A stretch of DNA of 64,000 bases from Rhinopomastus cyanomelas (lineage: Eukaryota; Chordata; Aves; Bucerotiformes; Rhinopomastidae): contig VXBP01005118.1 in assembly GCA_013400115.1 (NCBI GenBank), positions 633,771 through 697,770 on the forward strand, read 5' to 3'. Positions 43,883-53,783 of the stretch are shown in pieces. Every line of letters starts with the position of its first letter. The first letter of the stretch is position 1. Position numbers and translations under genes: made by a program. The notes beneath the pieces are model-generated. The model had not been told where the DNA came from, made no database searches, and saw nothing but the letters and a program-made list of their open reading frames with translations.

Positions 43883-46800
43883 CTGGAATGAGCAAAAACA
43901 TATGCCAGTGCAAACACACAAAAGACTGAGTGCTACAACAACCCCAAATCCAAGAGCATTCGCGACAGCCAAGGAAACGATCCAACGTCTGGCCAAGGCA
44001 ACCAGACATCCCCACAGCAAAGTCAGAATCACAGTTTGTTAAACTCTGAAACAAGTTGTGTCAGTCTGACTTTTAGACACCCAGGGGGCTGATTACAGAC
44101 AACAACAGAAATCTGCACACAAGTCATCATCAATGCCAGTTAATATCTCAATTCAGAAGCAACGAATCCCTCACTGATTGACCAGGTGGAATGGACGATG
44201 AGATGTTTCTCTCTGAACAGAAGCAGGATAAGGATTCATCCTGTCTCCCTGGCAAAAGATGTCATATGCACTTCACATACGGGAAGGACCAGGAGATGAA
44301 GGCACAGGTCCAGATCAGCCAGATGATGACTCACCAAATTCCAAATCCCCTTGCTGTTCTAACACAAAGCAAACCCACAAAAACAAAACAAAAACAAACC
44401 CCCAACCACCAAACCCAAACAAACCCAAAGTCTACAGTAATTAAAGTATGTAACAAGATAACCGTCTCCAAGAATTCCCTGGTTTATGCAGTGTCTGTGA
44501 TTGGAAATTAACATCATGGTAAGGACACACGTTTGGGTTTTTAGTTATCTGCAAGTGCCTTCTAAGGCAAAAGGAGGACTGTTAAACAGCTGTGGTCCAC
44601 TGTTCCCACAGTTAAAGCCAACTAAACACTGCTCAAGACTCTGTTTTAACCCTGCAAGCAGCATCCTGGGTTCTCTCATGCAAAAAATGAACGCTTACCT
44701 GAGCCATTATGAATCTTGGTCACAGAGTCCAGATGGGTGAGGCTGAGAGAATGAACAGAATGTTGTTTAGCAACAACAATGAGGTGCCTATCAGGCACAG
44801 CCAGGCTACCTACAAGTCACTGACAGCGCAGGTACATCTCACCACCTGCTGAAGCCTCGTGCATTCCTGAGGATAACAAAGAGCTTACTGCACAGAAACA
44901 TCACTGTTGAGCACCAAAGCCATAATGTCATTCTTCAGGCCCCTTCTCAGCACTCGTACCCTGGTTAAACACTTCTGTCACACACAGATGTGTCACTGAT
45001 GCGTCACTGTTAGCTCACACATGCTCCAATTCTTTGTTGCAGCAAAGGAGATGTTTCACTTAACTCCTGTGTGCAAAGCTGACAGAACCCAAACTTAAAA
45101 TCATAGAATTGCTAGGGATTGGAAGAGACCTCAAAAGATCATCTAGTCCAGTCCCCCTGACACAGCAGGATCACCTAGACCAAGTCATACAGTCAGTCAG
45201 GGTTAGAAAGGACCACAGGATCATCCAGTTCCAACTCCCCTGCCACGGGCAGGGACACCCCACCCTAGATCAGGCTGGCCAGAGCCTCATCCAGCCCGGC
45301 CTTACATACCTCCAAAGACAGGGCTTCCACCACCTCCCTGAGCAACCCATTCCAGGCTCTCACCACTCTCACAGTGAAGAACTTCCTCCTCACATCCAGT
45401 CTAAATCTACCCATCTCCAGCTTTGCTCCATTCCCCCTAGTCCTGTCACTACCTGACATCCTAAAAAGTCCCTCCCTAGCCCTTCTGTAGGCCCCCTTCA
45501 GATACTGGAAGGCCACAATAAGGTCACCTGGGAGCCTCCTCTCCTCCAGACTGAACAGCCCCAGCTGTCTCAGTCTGGCCTCATAGAAGAGGTGCTGTGA
45601 AGATAATTCAATCAGTTCAATCCAATGAAGGCACATGAGCTGCTAGTGCTTCTTGGTTTTGATACCACTGCTGAGGTTACAATGCTCTAAGCGCTGCAAC
45701 CACAGAGCACGTCAGCAAAGACAGTCTTGGAGACAGGTGCTGCCTCGGTTTTGTTACCTGTGAATTCTCCTGTAGGCATCTTGCTCTTCTTGGCAAAGGA
45801 TCTTGGGCAACTCTACAGCTGATTCCAGGCACACTTTTCCAATGGTTTCATGGGGGACAACATGAATAGGAATTTCAATCCTTTCGTATCTAAAAAGGTA
45901 TCAGACACAATTAACTTTGAAGCTGCAAAGGGAAAAAAAGGACTTCCACAAACCTGCAACAGCATGTCCAGTGGACAGCAAGGCTGCAGAATGTACTTCT
46001 GGGAACATAGGTCCAAACATAAGCCTTTTATAGCCACACACTTGCCTTACATTTTAATGGTAAAATGCTAGCAACTAGAAGGCCAGTAGTGACAAAATTA
46101 TGCACAGTGTGTGACTGGGGGTAGGGGATGATTCTATGCCATACAAGCTTGAAGCCTTGATCTCTAGAGCTGAAAGCAAAAGGCTGGGCCTTCTACCCAG
46201 CAGATTACAGCACACATTTATACCCAGACTGCAGTGTCCTACACCAAATCCTAAGCTACACAATCATCGAGGCTAAATTCATCAGAGAATGTTAGGGGTT
46301 GGAAGGGACCTCTGGAGATCATCTAGTCCAACCCACCTGCTAATGCAGGTTCACCTAGAGCACGTTGGATAGAACTGCATCCAGGTGGGTTTTGCGTATC
46401 TCCAGAGGAGATTCCACAACCTATCTGGGCAGCCTGCTCCAGGGCTCTGTCAGCTCCAATGTAAATAAGTTTTTCCTCATGCTCAGGTGGATGCCCAGTC
46501 CTGATCTTCAAGCAGCCTGCATTAGCAGAAGTAAAGAGACTTCCTCAGGCACCTCTATATAATATTTACTCCTCTTTGATAAACCTAGAAGCCACTTAAG
46601 ACAACCCAGAAAGGAGAGAAAAGATTAAATACCACCAGAAGCTGGATACAGTATTCTGCTGCTGTACTCACTCTGAGCTCTTCTGGGCCTGAATGGACTG
46701 GAAACAGGTGTACAGAATCCTGCCTGTCTATGAAAGACAGCCAAAAGTCAAGATTAAAAAATCATCTAAAACTAGATATTCATTTAGGAAGCAAAATATG

Positions 46801-49570
46801 CTTGCCAACAGCATTTTAACAGTTTACAAAGTGCACACTTCAATCAGCATGCTGGAACTTCTTACAAGGACGTACTGACAGACCCACTGCTTATGAAAAC
46901 AATCTTAAAGCAAGTTACCTAGAAAACAAGAAACACACTGTCACAGAATCACTGAACTGCTGAAGTTGGAAGGGACCTCAAGAGTTCATGAACTCCAACC
47001 TCCCACCAAAGCAGGGCTGCCTGAAGCACGCTGCAAAGGGCTGCACCCAGGTGGGATGCAGAGTATCACCAGAGGAGACTCCACAGCCTCTCTGGGCACC
47101 CCATTCCAGGGCTTTGGGACTCAACACTGGAAAGAAGTTTTTCCTGTGATCTAAATGAAACTTCTTATGTTCCAGCTTGTGCCCAGTGCTCTTTCTCCTG
47201 TCACTGGGCTTATCTTACACTACAGCAGACTCTCCTAAGGAGGCCAGAGGCACAGAGTTGCAATAAGCAACTGAACTGAATGGCTGAAGGACACATTGCA
47301 ATGCGCACACACACACTGCAGCCACCAGGATGCTGTCCCAGAGCCCTAGCACCAACCCAGTTCTGCTGGCTGGAGATGCAGACTGTGGAGCTCAGAGCAT
47401 TTAATAACTCCTTTTTTTGTCTTAAGGATTACGATCCAAGCATCGCCATTCCAGCTGTGTTTTGAGTGCACTCCAAGCAAAGCTCTGCCCTTCTTGCAGG
47501 CTGTATCCAACAGCCCAAGGGCTGACATTTCTCATGAGTACTTGGAAGGTTTACTGCCATTCTTAAGTTGCCTACCTTTGTGTTTTTGTCCTCAATGAAG
47601 CAAGAGAAGATAAGCCCTACAAAACCTTGGTCCATCATCTGATACATAGCTTGTGTGCGGACATCTGTAGACAAAGAGAGAAGAGACTGACCATTGCAAC
47701 TGGAAGAGTGGAAGACAAATTTGTCACCTTTGAATGGTGACCCAAAATTTAATAACAAATGTCACAAGTTTTCTTGTCAAGTCTCTGCTCCAAGTGAGTA
47801 AGTTAAGAAAAAAAAAAATCCAACTTAAAATGTAATTAAATAGCAGATCTCAAAGATACATGAGTTAGCAAAGCCAAAAAAGGTATTGGCATTAGCCACA
47901 GTATATAGCCATAACATCCAACACCCACAAGATACACACATATTTCTTTCAAAAAAGCTTTCAGTTTTGCAGAAATGTCAGAAGTCATCACAGCAAGCTT
48001 AGAATTTCCAGGTTTTGTTTTTTGCTATTTGCCAGACCCTGGATCTAGCGCTGCAGTAGCTGCTCTGTCTCTAATGGGTCTCATGCCCTTTGAGCACCTG
48101 AAGCACAAAGACAAGAATGGGGGAGAGGTTCCTGAAGCCTACCCACAAAACCTTGTCCTGCTAGAGGATGTCTAAGAAACCAAACTTTGACAATTGGAAT
48201 GTGCAGCTCTACAAATCCAGGAAATTGATTAGGCAGCTCTGAGTTTTCATACAAGACTGCTCTTACCGACATGTGATGGCCAGACAGTAATATGAGGATG
48301 GGAATGATACCAGCCCACAACTCTCATGGGACGTCCTGTCATTTCAGCCAACCTGTGTGTGAGTCAAGGTGTTCTTGAAACCAACAGAGCAAACAAAATT
48401 TTCTGTCTAGGGACTAACAGCAGAGTTTTAAAAAAATCTTCTCATCAGTAAACACAGTTCCAAATCCCTTTAGAGCGGTAACAAGACAGGTGGTAGCAAG
48501 CCAACGGAAGCCTCTTCCTCAGCACCAGCACCCTGCCACTGCTGCAAAAGCAAACTGGATTTTGTTGCCATGTTTCAGTAAGCAACAAGGCAGCAGGCTG
48601 TCTGTAACAGCACGTCTGAGTGCGTGCAGGGAAATGGTTCTACAGTTCACCAGACTGGAAAGAGACACCTACCAGCTCTTCTACTAAGTCTCCCTGCCGA
48701 ACTGTTACTTTCCTCTAAAACACACTTCAGTTTTACTCACGACAACGATAAAAACCAGCAATAACACAACTGCACTGCAAATGCTGGAAGAGAATGGCAG
48801 CTGCCAGCATGGCCCTCCAAACCAAACAGCTATAGCACGGAAGCTGTAAGCAACTTCAAACTTGAAAGAAGAAATCTTAAATGCAGCACACAGAGAGGCC
48901 TGAGGCAAAGCCCTTCCCCAGTGCGTTCTCTATTCTGTCTACTAAAGGATATCTCTGCTTCAGTAGAAGCAGCTGAAAGCTGCTCTGGTGAAATTTCCAC
49001 CCGGTCTTTTCTCTTATCGGAGCGGCGAAGAATGATCACAGAGTGGATGTGCACAATCCGGCTGGTGTCAACCTAACCACGAAGGAAAAGAAACAGAAGT
49101 CATTTCTCGACTACCAAGGAAAAGGCCGAATCCTACATTTTCGATAGGGAAAAGGCACACACCAGAGCACAGGCAGCCGGGAAGGTTTCCTGACGCCGAG
49201 CTTTACCTTCCACAGTAACTGAAAACGCTCACGAGTGGGCGCTGGCCAGAAGCAGCGCGAGGAGGTCCGAGGCCAAGCGGCCCAGTTCACGGGAGCCGCC
49301 CCACGCAGCCTGCAGCACGTTGCTTGCCGCGGTGACCGGGCCCCCTCCGGCAGGTAAGAGCCCGCGGCCCGTCCCACCACGGCCCGTACCGAGAGCCCCA
49401 CCTGGGCAGCGGCAGCAGCCACCGCTGCGCCCCCTCCCCGGGGCGGCCCCGCTCAGCTCCGGTACCTCGCCGATGCAGAGTCCCATGACCTCCTCCTTCT
49501 CGGTGCTCAGCGCGTGGTTGAGACACACGAGGAACGCGTCGGCCTCCAAGTATACAGCCTGCACCGCCAT
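43731..49570 (-). CDS. BRCC3: BRCC3 (BRCC36) K63-specific deubiquitinase, 8 coding exons
   Basis: Joined exons give 786 bases, 261 codons plus stop, all in frame. An MPN+ domain fills the N-terminal half. The JAMM zinc and catalytic residues are all visible: Glu27, then His92-Ser-His94-Pro, Ser102 and Asp105, with the exact H-x-H-x10-D spacing. The C-terminal third ends in a coiled coil (QWLEDRLEQNKQRVQELQQE and following). The known family role is cleaving K63-linked ubiquitin in the BRCA1-A complex (with Abraxas) in the nucleus and in BRISC (with ABRO1) in the cytoplasm. Compared with human, as I remember it, about 24 residues between GLCIGE and the RIVHIHS strand are absent. Intron 2 is a U12 AT-AC intron. 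The ATG lies in a CpG island, 464 bases from the donor of a divergent first exon. Confidence 0.97.
44380..44440 (+). repeat. Low-complexity A/C-rich tract
   Basis: Runs of CAAACCC and AAACAAAAC in BRCC3 intron 7. Simple sequence only; it keeps short frames open by chance. Confidence 0.7.
44699..44742 (-). CDS. BRCC3: BRCC3 exon 7
   Basis: A 44-base exon encoding SLTHLDSVTKIHNGS with split codons. Acceptor CTCTCAG, donor CAG|GTAAGC on the - strand. Confidence 0.95.
45098..45190 (-). mobile_element. CR1 3'-end fragment, BRCC3 intron 6
   Basis: Reversed CR1 terminal sequence (ATCATAGAATTGCTAGGGAT, then AAAGATCATCTAGTCC). It stops abruptly, and a second CR1 of another subfamily follows within a few bases. 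Confidence 0.88.
45196..45600 (-). mobile_element. CR1 fragment, second subfamily, BRCC3 intron 6
   Basis: Reversed CR1 starting AGGGTTAGAAAGGACCACAG. The - strand frame 45265-45636 carries RLRQLGLFSLEERRLPGDLI, then FRLDVRRKFFTVRVVRAWNG. Confidence 0.9.
45758..45889 (-). CDS. BRCC3: BRCC3 exon 6
   Basis: Encodes EYERIEIPIHVVPHETIGKV, then CLESAVELPKILCQEEQDAY and RRIH. No extra segment precedes YERIEIP, unlike the longer mammalian isoform as I remember it. Confidence 0.96.
46282..46500 (-). mobile_element. CR1 3' fragment, BRCC3 intron 5
   Basis: Reversed CR1 (AGAATGTTAGGGGTTGGAAG, then GGAGATCATCTAGTCCAACC, then CTCCAGAGGAGATTCCACAA). It diverges beyond 46.5 kb. Confidence 0.88.
46672..46727 (-). 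CDS. BRCC3: BRCC3 exon 5
   Basis: A 56-base exon encoding TGRILYTCFQSIQAQKSS plus two bases. Acceptor TTCATAG, donor GA|GTGAGT on the - strand. Confidence 0.94.
46942..47205 (-). mobile_element. CR1 3' fragment, BRCC3 intron 4
   Basis: Reversed CR1 (ACAGAATCACTGAACTGCTG, then GAAGTTGGAAGGGACCTC, then GGAGACTCCACAGCCTC). Old and diverged. Confidence 0.88.
47576..47664 (-). CDS. BRCC3: BRCC3 exon 4
   Basis: Encodes DVRTQAMYQMMDQGFVGLIF, then SCFIEDKNTK. The catalytic Asp105 codon is split between exons 3 and 4. Donor AAG|GTAGGC. Confidence 0.97.
48267..48354 (-). CDS. BRCC3: BRCC3 exon 3 (JAMM core)
   Basis: Encodes RLAEMTGRPMRVVGWYHSHP, then HITVWPSHV, including His92, His94 and Ser102. Its first codon, AGG, follows an AC acceptor, not AG. 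Donor CG|GTAAGA. Confidence 0.96.
48355..48952 (-). other. BRCC3: U12-type AT-AC intron (BRCC3 intron 2)
   Basis: On the - strand the intron begins ATATCCTTT, the exact U12 AT-AC donor consensus. It carries CCTTGACTC, a near-perfect U12 branch site, with the branch A nine bases before the intron end, and finishes CACAC|AGG. Using the overlapping AG would drop two bases and break the frame. Length 598 bases. Confidence 0.95.
48953..49072 (-). CDS. BRCC3: BRCC3 exon 2
   Basis: Encodes 40 residues, VDTSRIVHIHSVIILRRSDK, then RKDRVEISPEQLSAASTEAE. A long pyrimidine tract precedes its acceptor GTTAG. It joins exon 1 directly at GLCIGE|VDTSR. Confidence 0.96.
49466..49570 (-). CDS. BRCC3: BRCC3 exon 1, coding part
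   Basis: Encodes 35 residues, MAVQAVYLEADAFLVCLNHA up to EVMGLCIGE, with catalytic Glu27. Donor GAG|GTACCG. The ATG is in a good context (AAAGATGG). Confidence 0.97.
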
Positions 49571-49899
49571 CTTTCCGCCGCGCGCCCGTCTTCCCCCGCC
49601 GCCGCGAGTAGGCGGGACATCCCCTGCTCGTCCCGCCCCCGCCGCGCTGCATGACCAATCCCGACGGGACTCGCTTGTCCTTTCGGCCAATCGGCGAGGC
49701 GGAGGTGCGGTCTGGCTTCCGGAGAGACGCGCGGTGCCACGCGGTGGAAGGGCCGTGTCGCCCACGCGAGCGGCAGCCTCGGTGTTCCGCGCTGCAGCGG
49801 CTGTCTGCGGTGGGGCGGGCGACAGAGCGGAGGGAGACCGGGCGGGACCGAACCGGACCGGACGGGACGACTTGGCCCAACACGATCTGACCTGGCTCG

Positions 49900-50033
49900 G
49901 GGCGGGGCTCTGCCGGGCGCCGGCCATTGGAGCCTGCGAGCGGCCGCGGGGAGTCTGCGGGGTCAGCGGGTGGGCGGGGGAAGGCTTTGCGCGGTGCACA
50001 CGGCGCTGGCTGTCACCTGGCGCGGGGCTGCAG
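49900..50033 (+). other. CMC4: Probable noncoding first exon of MTCP1/CMC4
   Basis: The + strand sequence ends at GGGCTGCAG|GTAGGT, a strong donor at 50033/50034 inside the CpG island. No downstream promoter-like CpG block exists before MTCP1 or CMC4, so a spliced leader from here is the likely 5' end of both. The start coordinate is a guess. Confidence 0.5.
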
Positions 50034-53000
50034 GTAGGTCACGGGCAGGCGGCCCCAGGGGCCGGGCCTGGCGCCTCCCGCTCTGCCCGATGCCGTCTCC
50101 TGCCGAGGGGCGGACGCCGAGCCCCGCAGGCCCCGCACGGGTGGGAGGTGGTTGCTGTGGAGACCTGCTGCGCCCTCTACCCGCCGCGGCGGCTGGGCCT
50201 CCTCGGCCCTCCCCGCCTTCTCTCCGCCACGGCCGGCTCCCCGTCCGCACCAGTCCTACCTCCCCCCTGTGCCCGTCCCGCACTCCCGGCTTTCCGTGTC
50301 CGCACCACTCCGCACACCCCCTCCTCTGCCTGCCCTTCACCAGGCCGGCCTCTCTCATCCTTTTCCTCGTCCTCCCTTTGCTTCTCCGGGACTCTCCCCA
50401 CACCATGTCCATCTGTTTTTGTCTTCCTGTTTCTTTAGATCCTACCAAAGCTAGACCTTCACTCCCCAAACTGCTGGACAGCCCCGGCTGGTCGGTGAGC
50501 ATCTGCTACCCCTTAGTAGGTCAGGCAGAGGGGAGAGTGCAGTCACAGAAGTGCTTGCTCGGGGCGTGTGCTCCACAGTCCAAACCCTCAAGAAGAAGCT
50601 GTAGAGTGAGTCAACATGTTTTGCAGCAGCAGACAGCTCGCCTGATCCCTGGCTTGTGGCAAGACACAGGGTGGGGTTTTGGGGAAAGCTCAGCTCTCTA
50701 TTAGCTCCCCAAAGGCTGTGCGCACAGAAGTGTGCAGGCAGCTGCACGCTCTCCACCAGAAGGCCAGACTGGCAGCCTTGGTCCAGAAGTCGTGTATGTG
50801 TTAGCACAACACTGTGCCCAACTCACTGACCCACAGGGCAGCAGAACTCTTCTGACAATGTGACCCAGCCACCTTTAAAATAAAAAGCAATAAAGGGTGG
50901 ACTTTGTTCGGCATCCTGAGCTCCAGCTCTGGAATGACCCAAGCAGCAGCAGGAGCAGTTTCTTTGACTGTATGCATAAAGTATTTTTAAATTTATAAGT
51001 TACTTTTATCACAAGATGCCATTTATTCAGAAATTATATGGCTCAGAAGTCCACCCAGGTTTCCAGAACCGTATTAACCCTGTAAGGCCTGAGACGGACA
51101 GAATATCTGCAAGTCTTGTTCCTCTCCGTGGAGACTGGGCTTTAAATCTCCCCAACCCAATGCTTTAAACAGCTCAGACTTTTGCAGCTGTGTTGATGGG
51201 AAGATTAAAATCTATGTCAAAGGATCGCTCTGAAATCCTACAAATTTAAGCTCATAGGTTTTTTTGTTGAATGCAGTGTTTTTTGAATAGGTTATGAATT
51301 GAGCATAAGTCAGCTTACTTCTTTGATCCGTATCTGCCTTAAGGCTTTTTTATTGCTTTCTGGTAAAATCTGCAAAGATAGCAATTGTATGTGGTTTCCT
51401 CTGTTAAAGTTTCAGGTGCGAGTGTCGCTAAGTGCATGCTTTTTTAAAGTTGTTGTTTTCTTTGGTGTGTTTGAGTGCTACAGAGAGACCTGTCTTACTT
51501 CAAACCCAATTCATGGTTTTGCCTGACCTCAAGACTTTATTTGTGGCACTAACTGGGCACCTTTATAACAGTCTTAGAGACTGTTGAAAAGAAAGGCCAG
51601 ACCTTGGCAACTGAACTCAGTTACAAAGTTCAGAATGAGTTTTGGACAAATTAGTGGAGCGAAGGGTGCAAACACATGTTCACCACTGCCCATTCAGCAC
51701 AGTGTTCTCTGCCTGAGGCCTTGTTCTGTGGTCCTGTACCTCTCGTGAGTGTTGTGTTCATACACAATAAACACAAACACACGTGTTGTGCTTTACTTCT
51801 CCTGCCTGTAGTTCAGAATGGCTGAACCAGGTTAGTATTTGGATATGAGACCTTCCAGGAGAGTCATTTGCTGTAGGAAATAATGTTTGCTTCCTGAGTA
51901 ATATTTTTCCAATACTGAAGTCACTCTTCTGTCTTCTGGTTCTGGGGCTGATAAGCTGCACTAATTCCAGCTTTGAATACAATAAAAACAAGTTCTCGAG
52001 TATTTCTGTTGCTGATGGAGCTTTGGCAGTTTACTGCAGAGCAGAGAAGTATCCTGGCCAGATTCCAACCTGGGCAATTACATTCAGCTGACTGAAAATG
52101 AGCAGTGGCAATTGCTGTGTCTGCACTGTTGGGCAAAGTGGTTTGAATACATGGGCTTAAATTTGTGAAGTGTCTTAGGGAAAAGCAGAATGTGAAGGAT
52201 GTTTGAAGTATCCCTTTTACCCTTACATTCCCAAAGGTTTTGTGAGGCTTGTCAGTCTGCTGTTGCATTCCTCTAAATGCCAGTGATCCAGCGGCTGGAG
52301 CTTGGCTTGGCAGTGGTGTACCGCGTCACAGAATGGTCTTCAGAAGAGTTGTACTTTCTGTAATGCACATACGCATTCCCACACATCAACAAGGAAACAA
52401 ACAATGGGAGGAAAAAAATAATAAATATTTGAAGGGGTTTTTTTGTTAGAAATTAAAACACCGTGACAGTGCTGTTAGGGCTCGTCCGTGTTGGTGTTTT
52501 GTTTTCAAAAAGACTGAATGAGCCTTTCGTTCAAACAGATAGAGAAGCACTGATTTCAAATATGGAACAAGAGGGCAGTGTATTTCCTATTGTACATGTA
52601 CCCCGATGTATAACGTTGTTTCTCTCTTCCTGACTCTCCCTGCTTTATTTTGTACCCAGATTGTCTTGTTCCTGTCTGAAATATGCCTTGTAACTTACAA
52701 GATTTCAGAAGACCACTGTGTTTCACTGGGATAGGAATATTGCGTCTGCTTCATAGCAGGAGGATATTCTGTGTATTGCAGCTTAATTCTGTTCTACTTT
52801 AAACCTAGCTAAACAATGAAGACTGTTTGTACCATTTTCATTACCTCTTATAGGGTTCAAAGAGAGAATAATTTCCCCTGACCTTCATTTGCTAATGACT
52901 CGGCTCAGTCTGACTGGTGTACAGATAAACTTGCTGTTAAACACAAGTCCCACTAGGAAGAACCACCTCCATGTCCCAAGTTCCTTTGCCAGTGCTGGTA

Positions 53001-53560
53001 TAGGTGGCTCTCTGTAACCATCTAAAAGCCGAACTACACAAAGCCAAGAGAGCTGTACACAAGAAGCTCCTTCATGAATGGACAGTGCTGCCGTCCTCTT
53101 GAGAGATGAGACAAAAGACCCTTCACAATGCCAGCTCTGGAAGTTCCACACATGAGTCGTGCATATGGAGTGTCATACTTTGTCCTCAGAGTGGTCTTCA
53201 TTCTTGTTAACTTCACCTCTTGTCACAAGTTTCGCTCTTGGGATTTAGACCACCACTAGCCACGGAACTCCTGTGTAAAGCGCTTTTTTTCTTGTTCTTT
53301 TCTTCTCCTGTTTTACACACAAAGACTGTTACTAGGACTGTGGAACAGCCAAAGCTGCTATTCATACAGTTTAATTTTGCACCAGTAGCACCTTTAGCCC
53401 AGCAATGCCTTAAAAGTTTCACACAGCACATGTGTCCCAGTGTACAACTCGCCATGACGTTTCTGTTCACGTAGGCACCACCTTAGTTTCCGAAGCTGAC
53501 TTTTAGGGACATTCAGCACGTAGCATCTCATACAATAAATCAGATGCCACCCAGAGGTGC
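50034..53560 (+). other. Presumed intron 1 of MTCP1/CMC4, no element seen
   Basis: No exon or CR1 copy is recognisable. AATAAA signals at 50879-50884 and 50889-50894 could end a short CpG-island transcript. The long frames through 50.0-50.7 kb reflect GC content. Confidence 0.55.
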
Positions 53561-53675
53561 CTTTTCAGGTCTGAGAGCTTTCTCCGTGAATGTGTTCAGA
53601 GCTAAAGAGACCACGTGTGCATCCTACGGGTTGATGCCATCCACCTAATGGGAGCATCCTGAAGTGACTGAGGGC

Positions 53676-53783
53676 ATGGCAGAAGGAGGGCACGTTGGCA
53701 CTCCTCCCGTGCGACTGTGGGTACGGCGCGTGGGTGTTTACTGTGATGAGCACCGCAAAACGTGGCTTGTGGCTGCGGAAGAG
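53676..53783 (+). CDS. MTCP1: MTCP1 exon, coding part 1
   Basis: Encodes 36 residues, MAEGGHVGTPPVRLWVRRVG up to LVAAEE. A likely acceptor for this exon is CCTTTTCAG ending at 53568. The donor is GAAGAG|GCAAGT (GC type), supported by frame and by exact length agreement with human. Confidence 0.9.

Larger units (their letters stand above)
49300..50350. promoter_or_regulatory. Bidirectional CpG-island promoter, BRCC3 and MTCP1/CMC4
   Basis: A dense CpG, GC-rich block covers BRCC3 exon 1 on the - strand and the proposed first exon of MTCP1/CMC4 on the + strand. There is no TATA box. Human BRCC3 and MTCP1/CMC4 are also arranged head to head, so shared control is likely. The exact start sites cannot be read from sequence. 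Confidence 0.8.

Noticed and set aside
48350..48360. Ordinary AG acceptor for BRCC3 exon 3
   Set aside because: It would remove two bases from the first codon and shift the frame. The AC acceptor with matching U12 donor and branch site explains everything.
49229..49999. 256-codon - strand frame containing BRCC3 exon 1
   Set aside because: Only residues from MAVQAVYL to LCIGE are real. The part before is promoter sequence and the part after reads into intron 1 beyond a good donor.
49320..50438. 372-codon + strand open frame across the CpG island
   Set aside because: It is antisense to BRCC3 exon 1, is made of Pro, Arg, Ala and Gly runs and reflects GC-rich sequence with few stops. It has no recognisable domain, and the donor at 50033 lies inside it.
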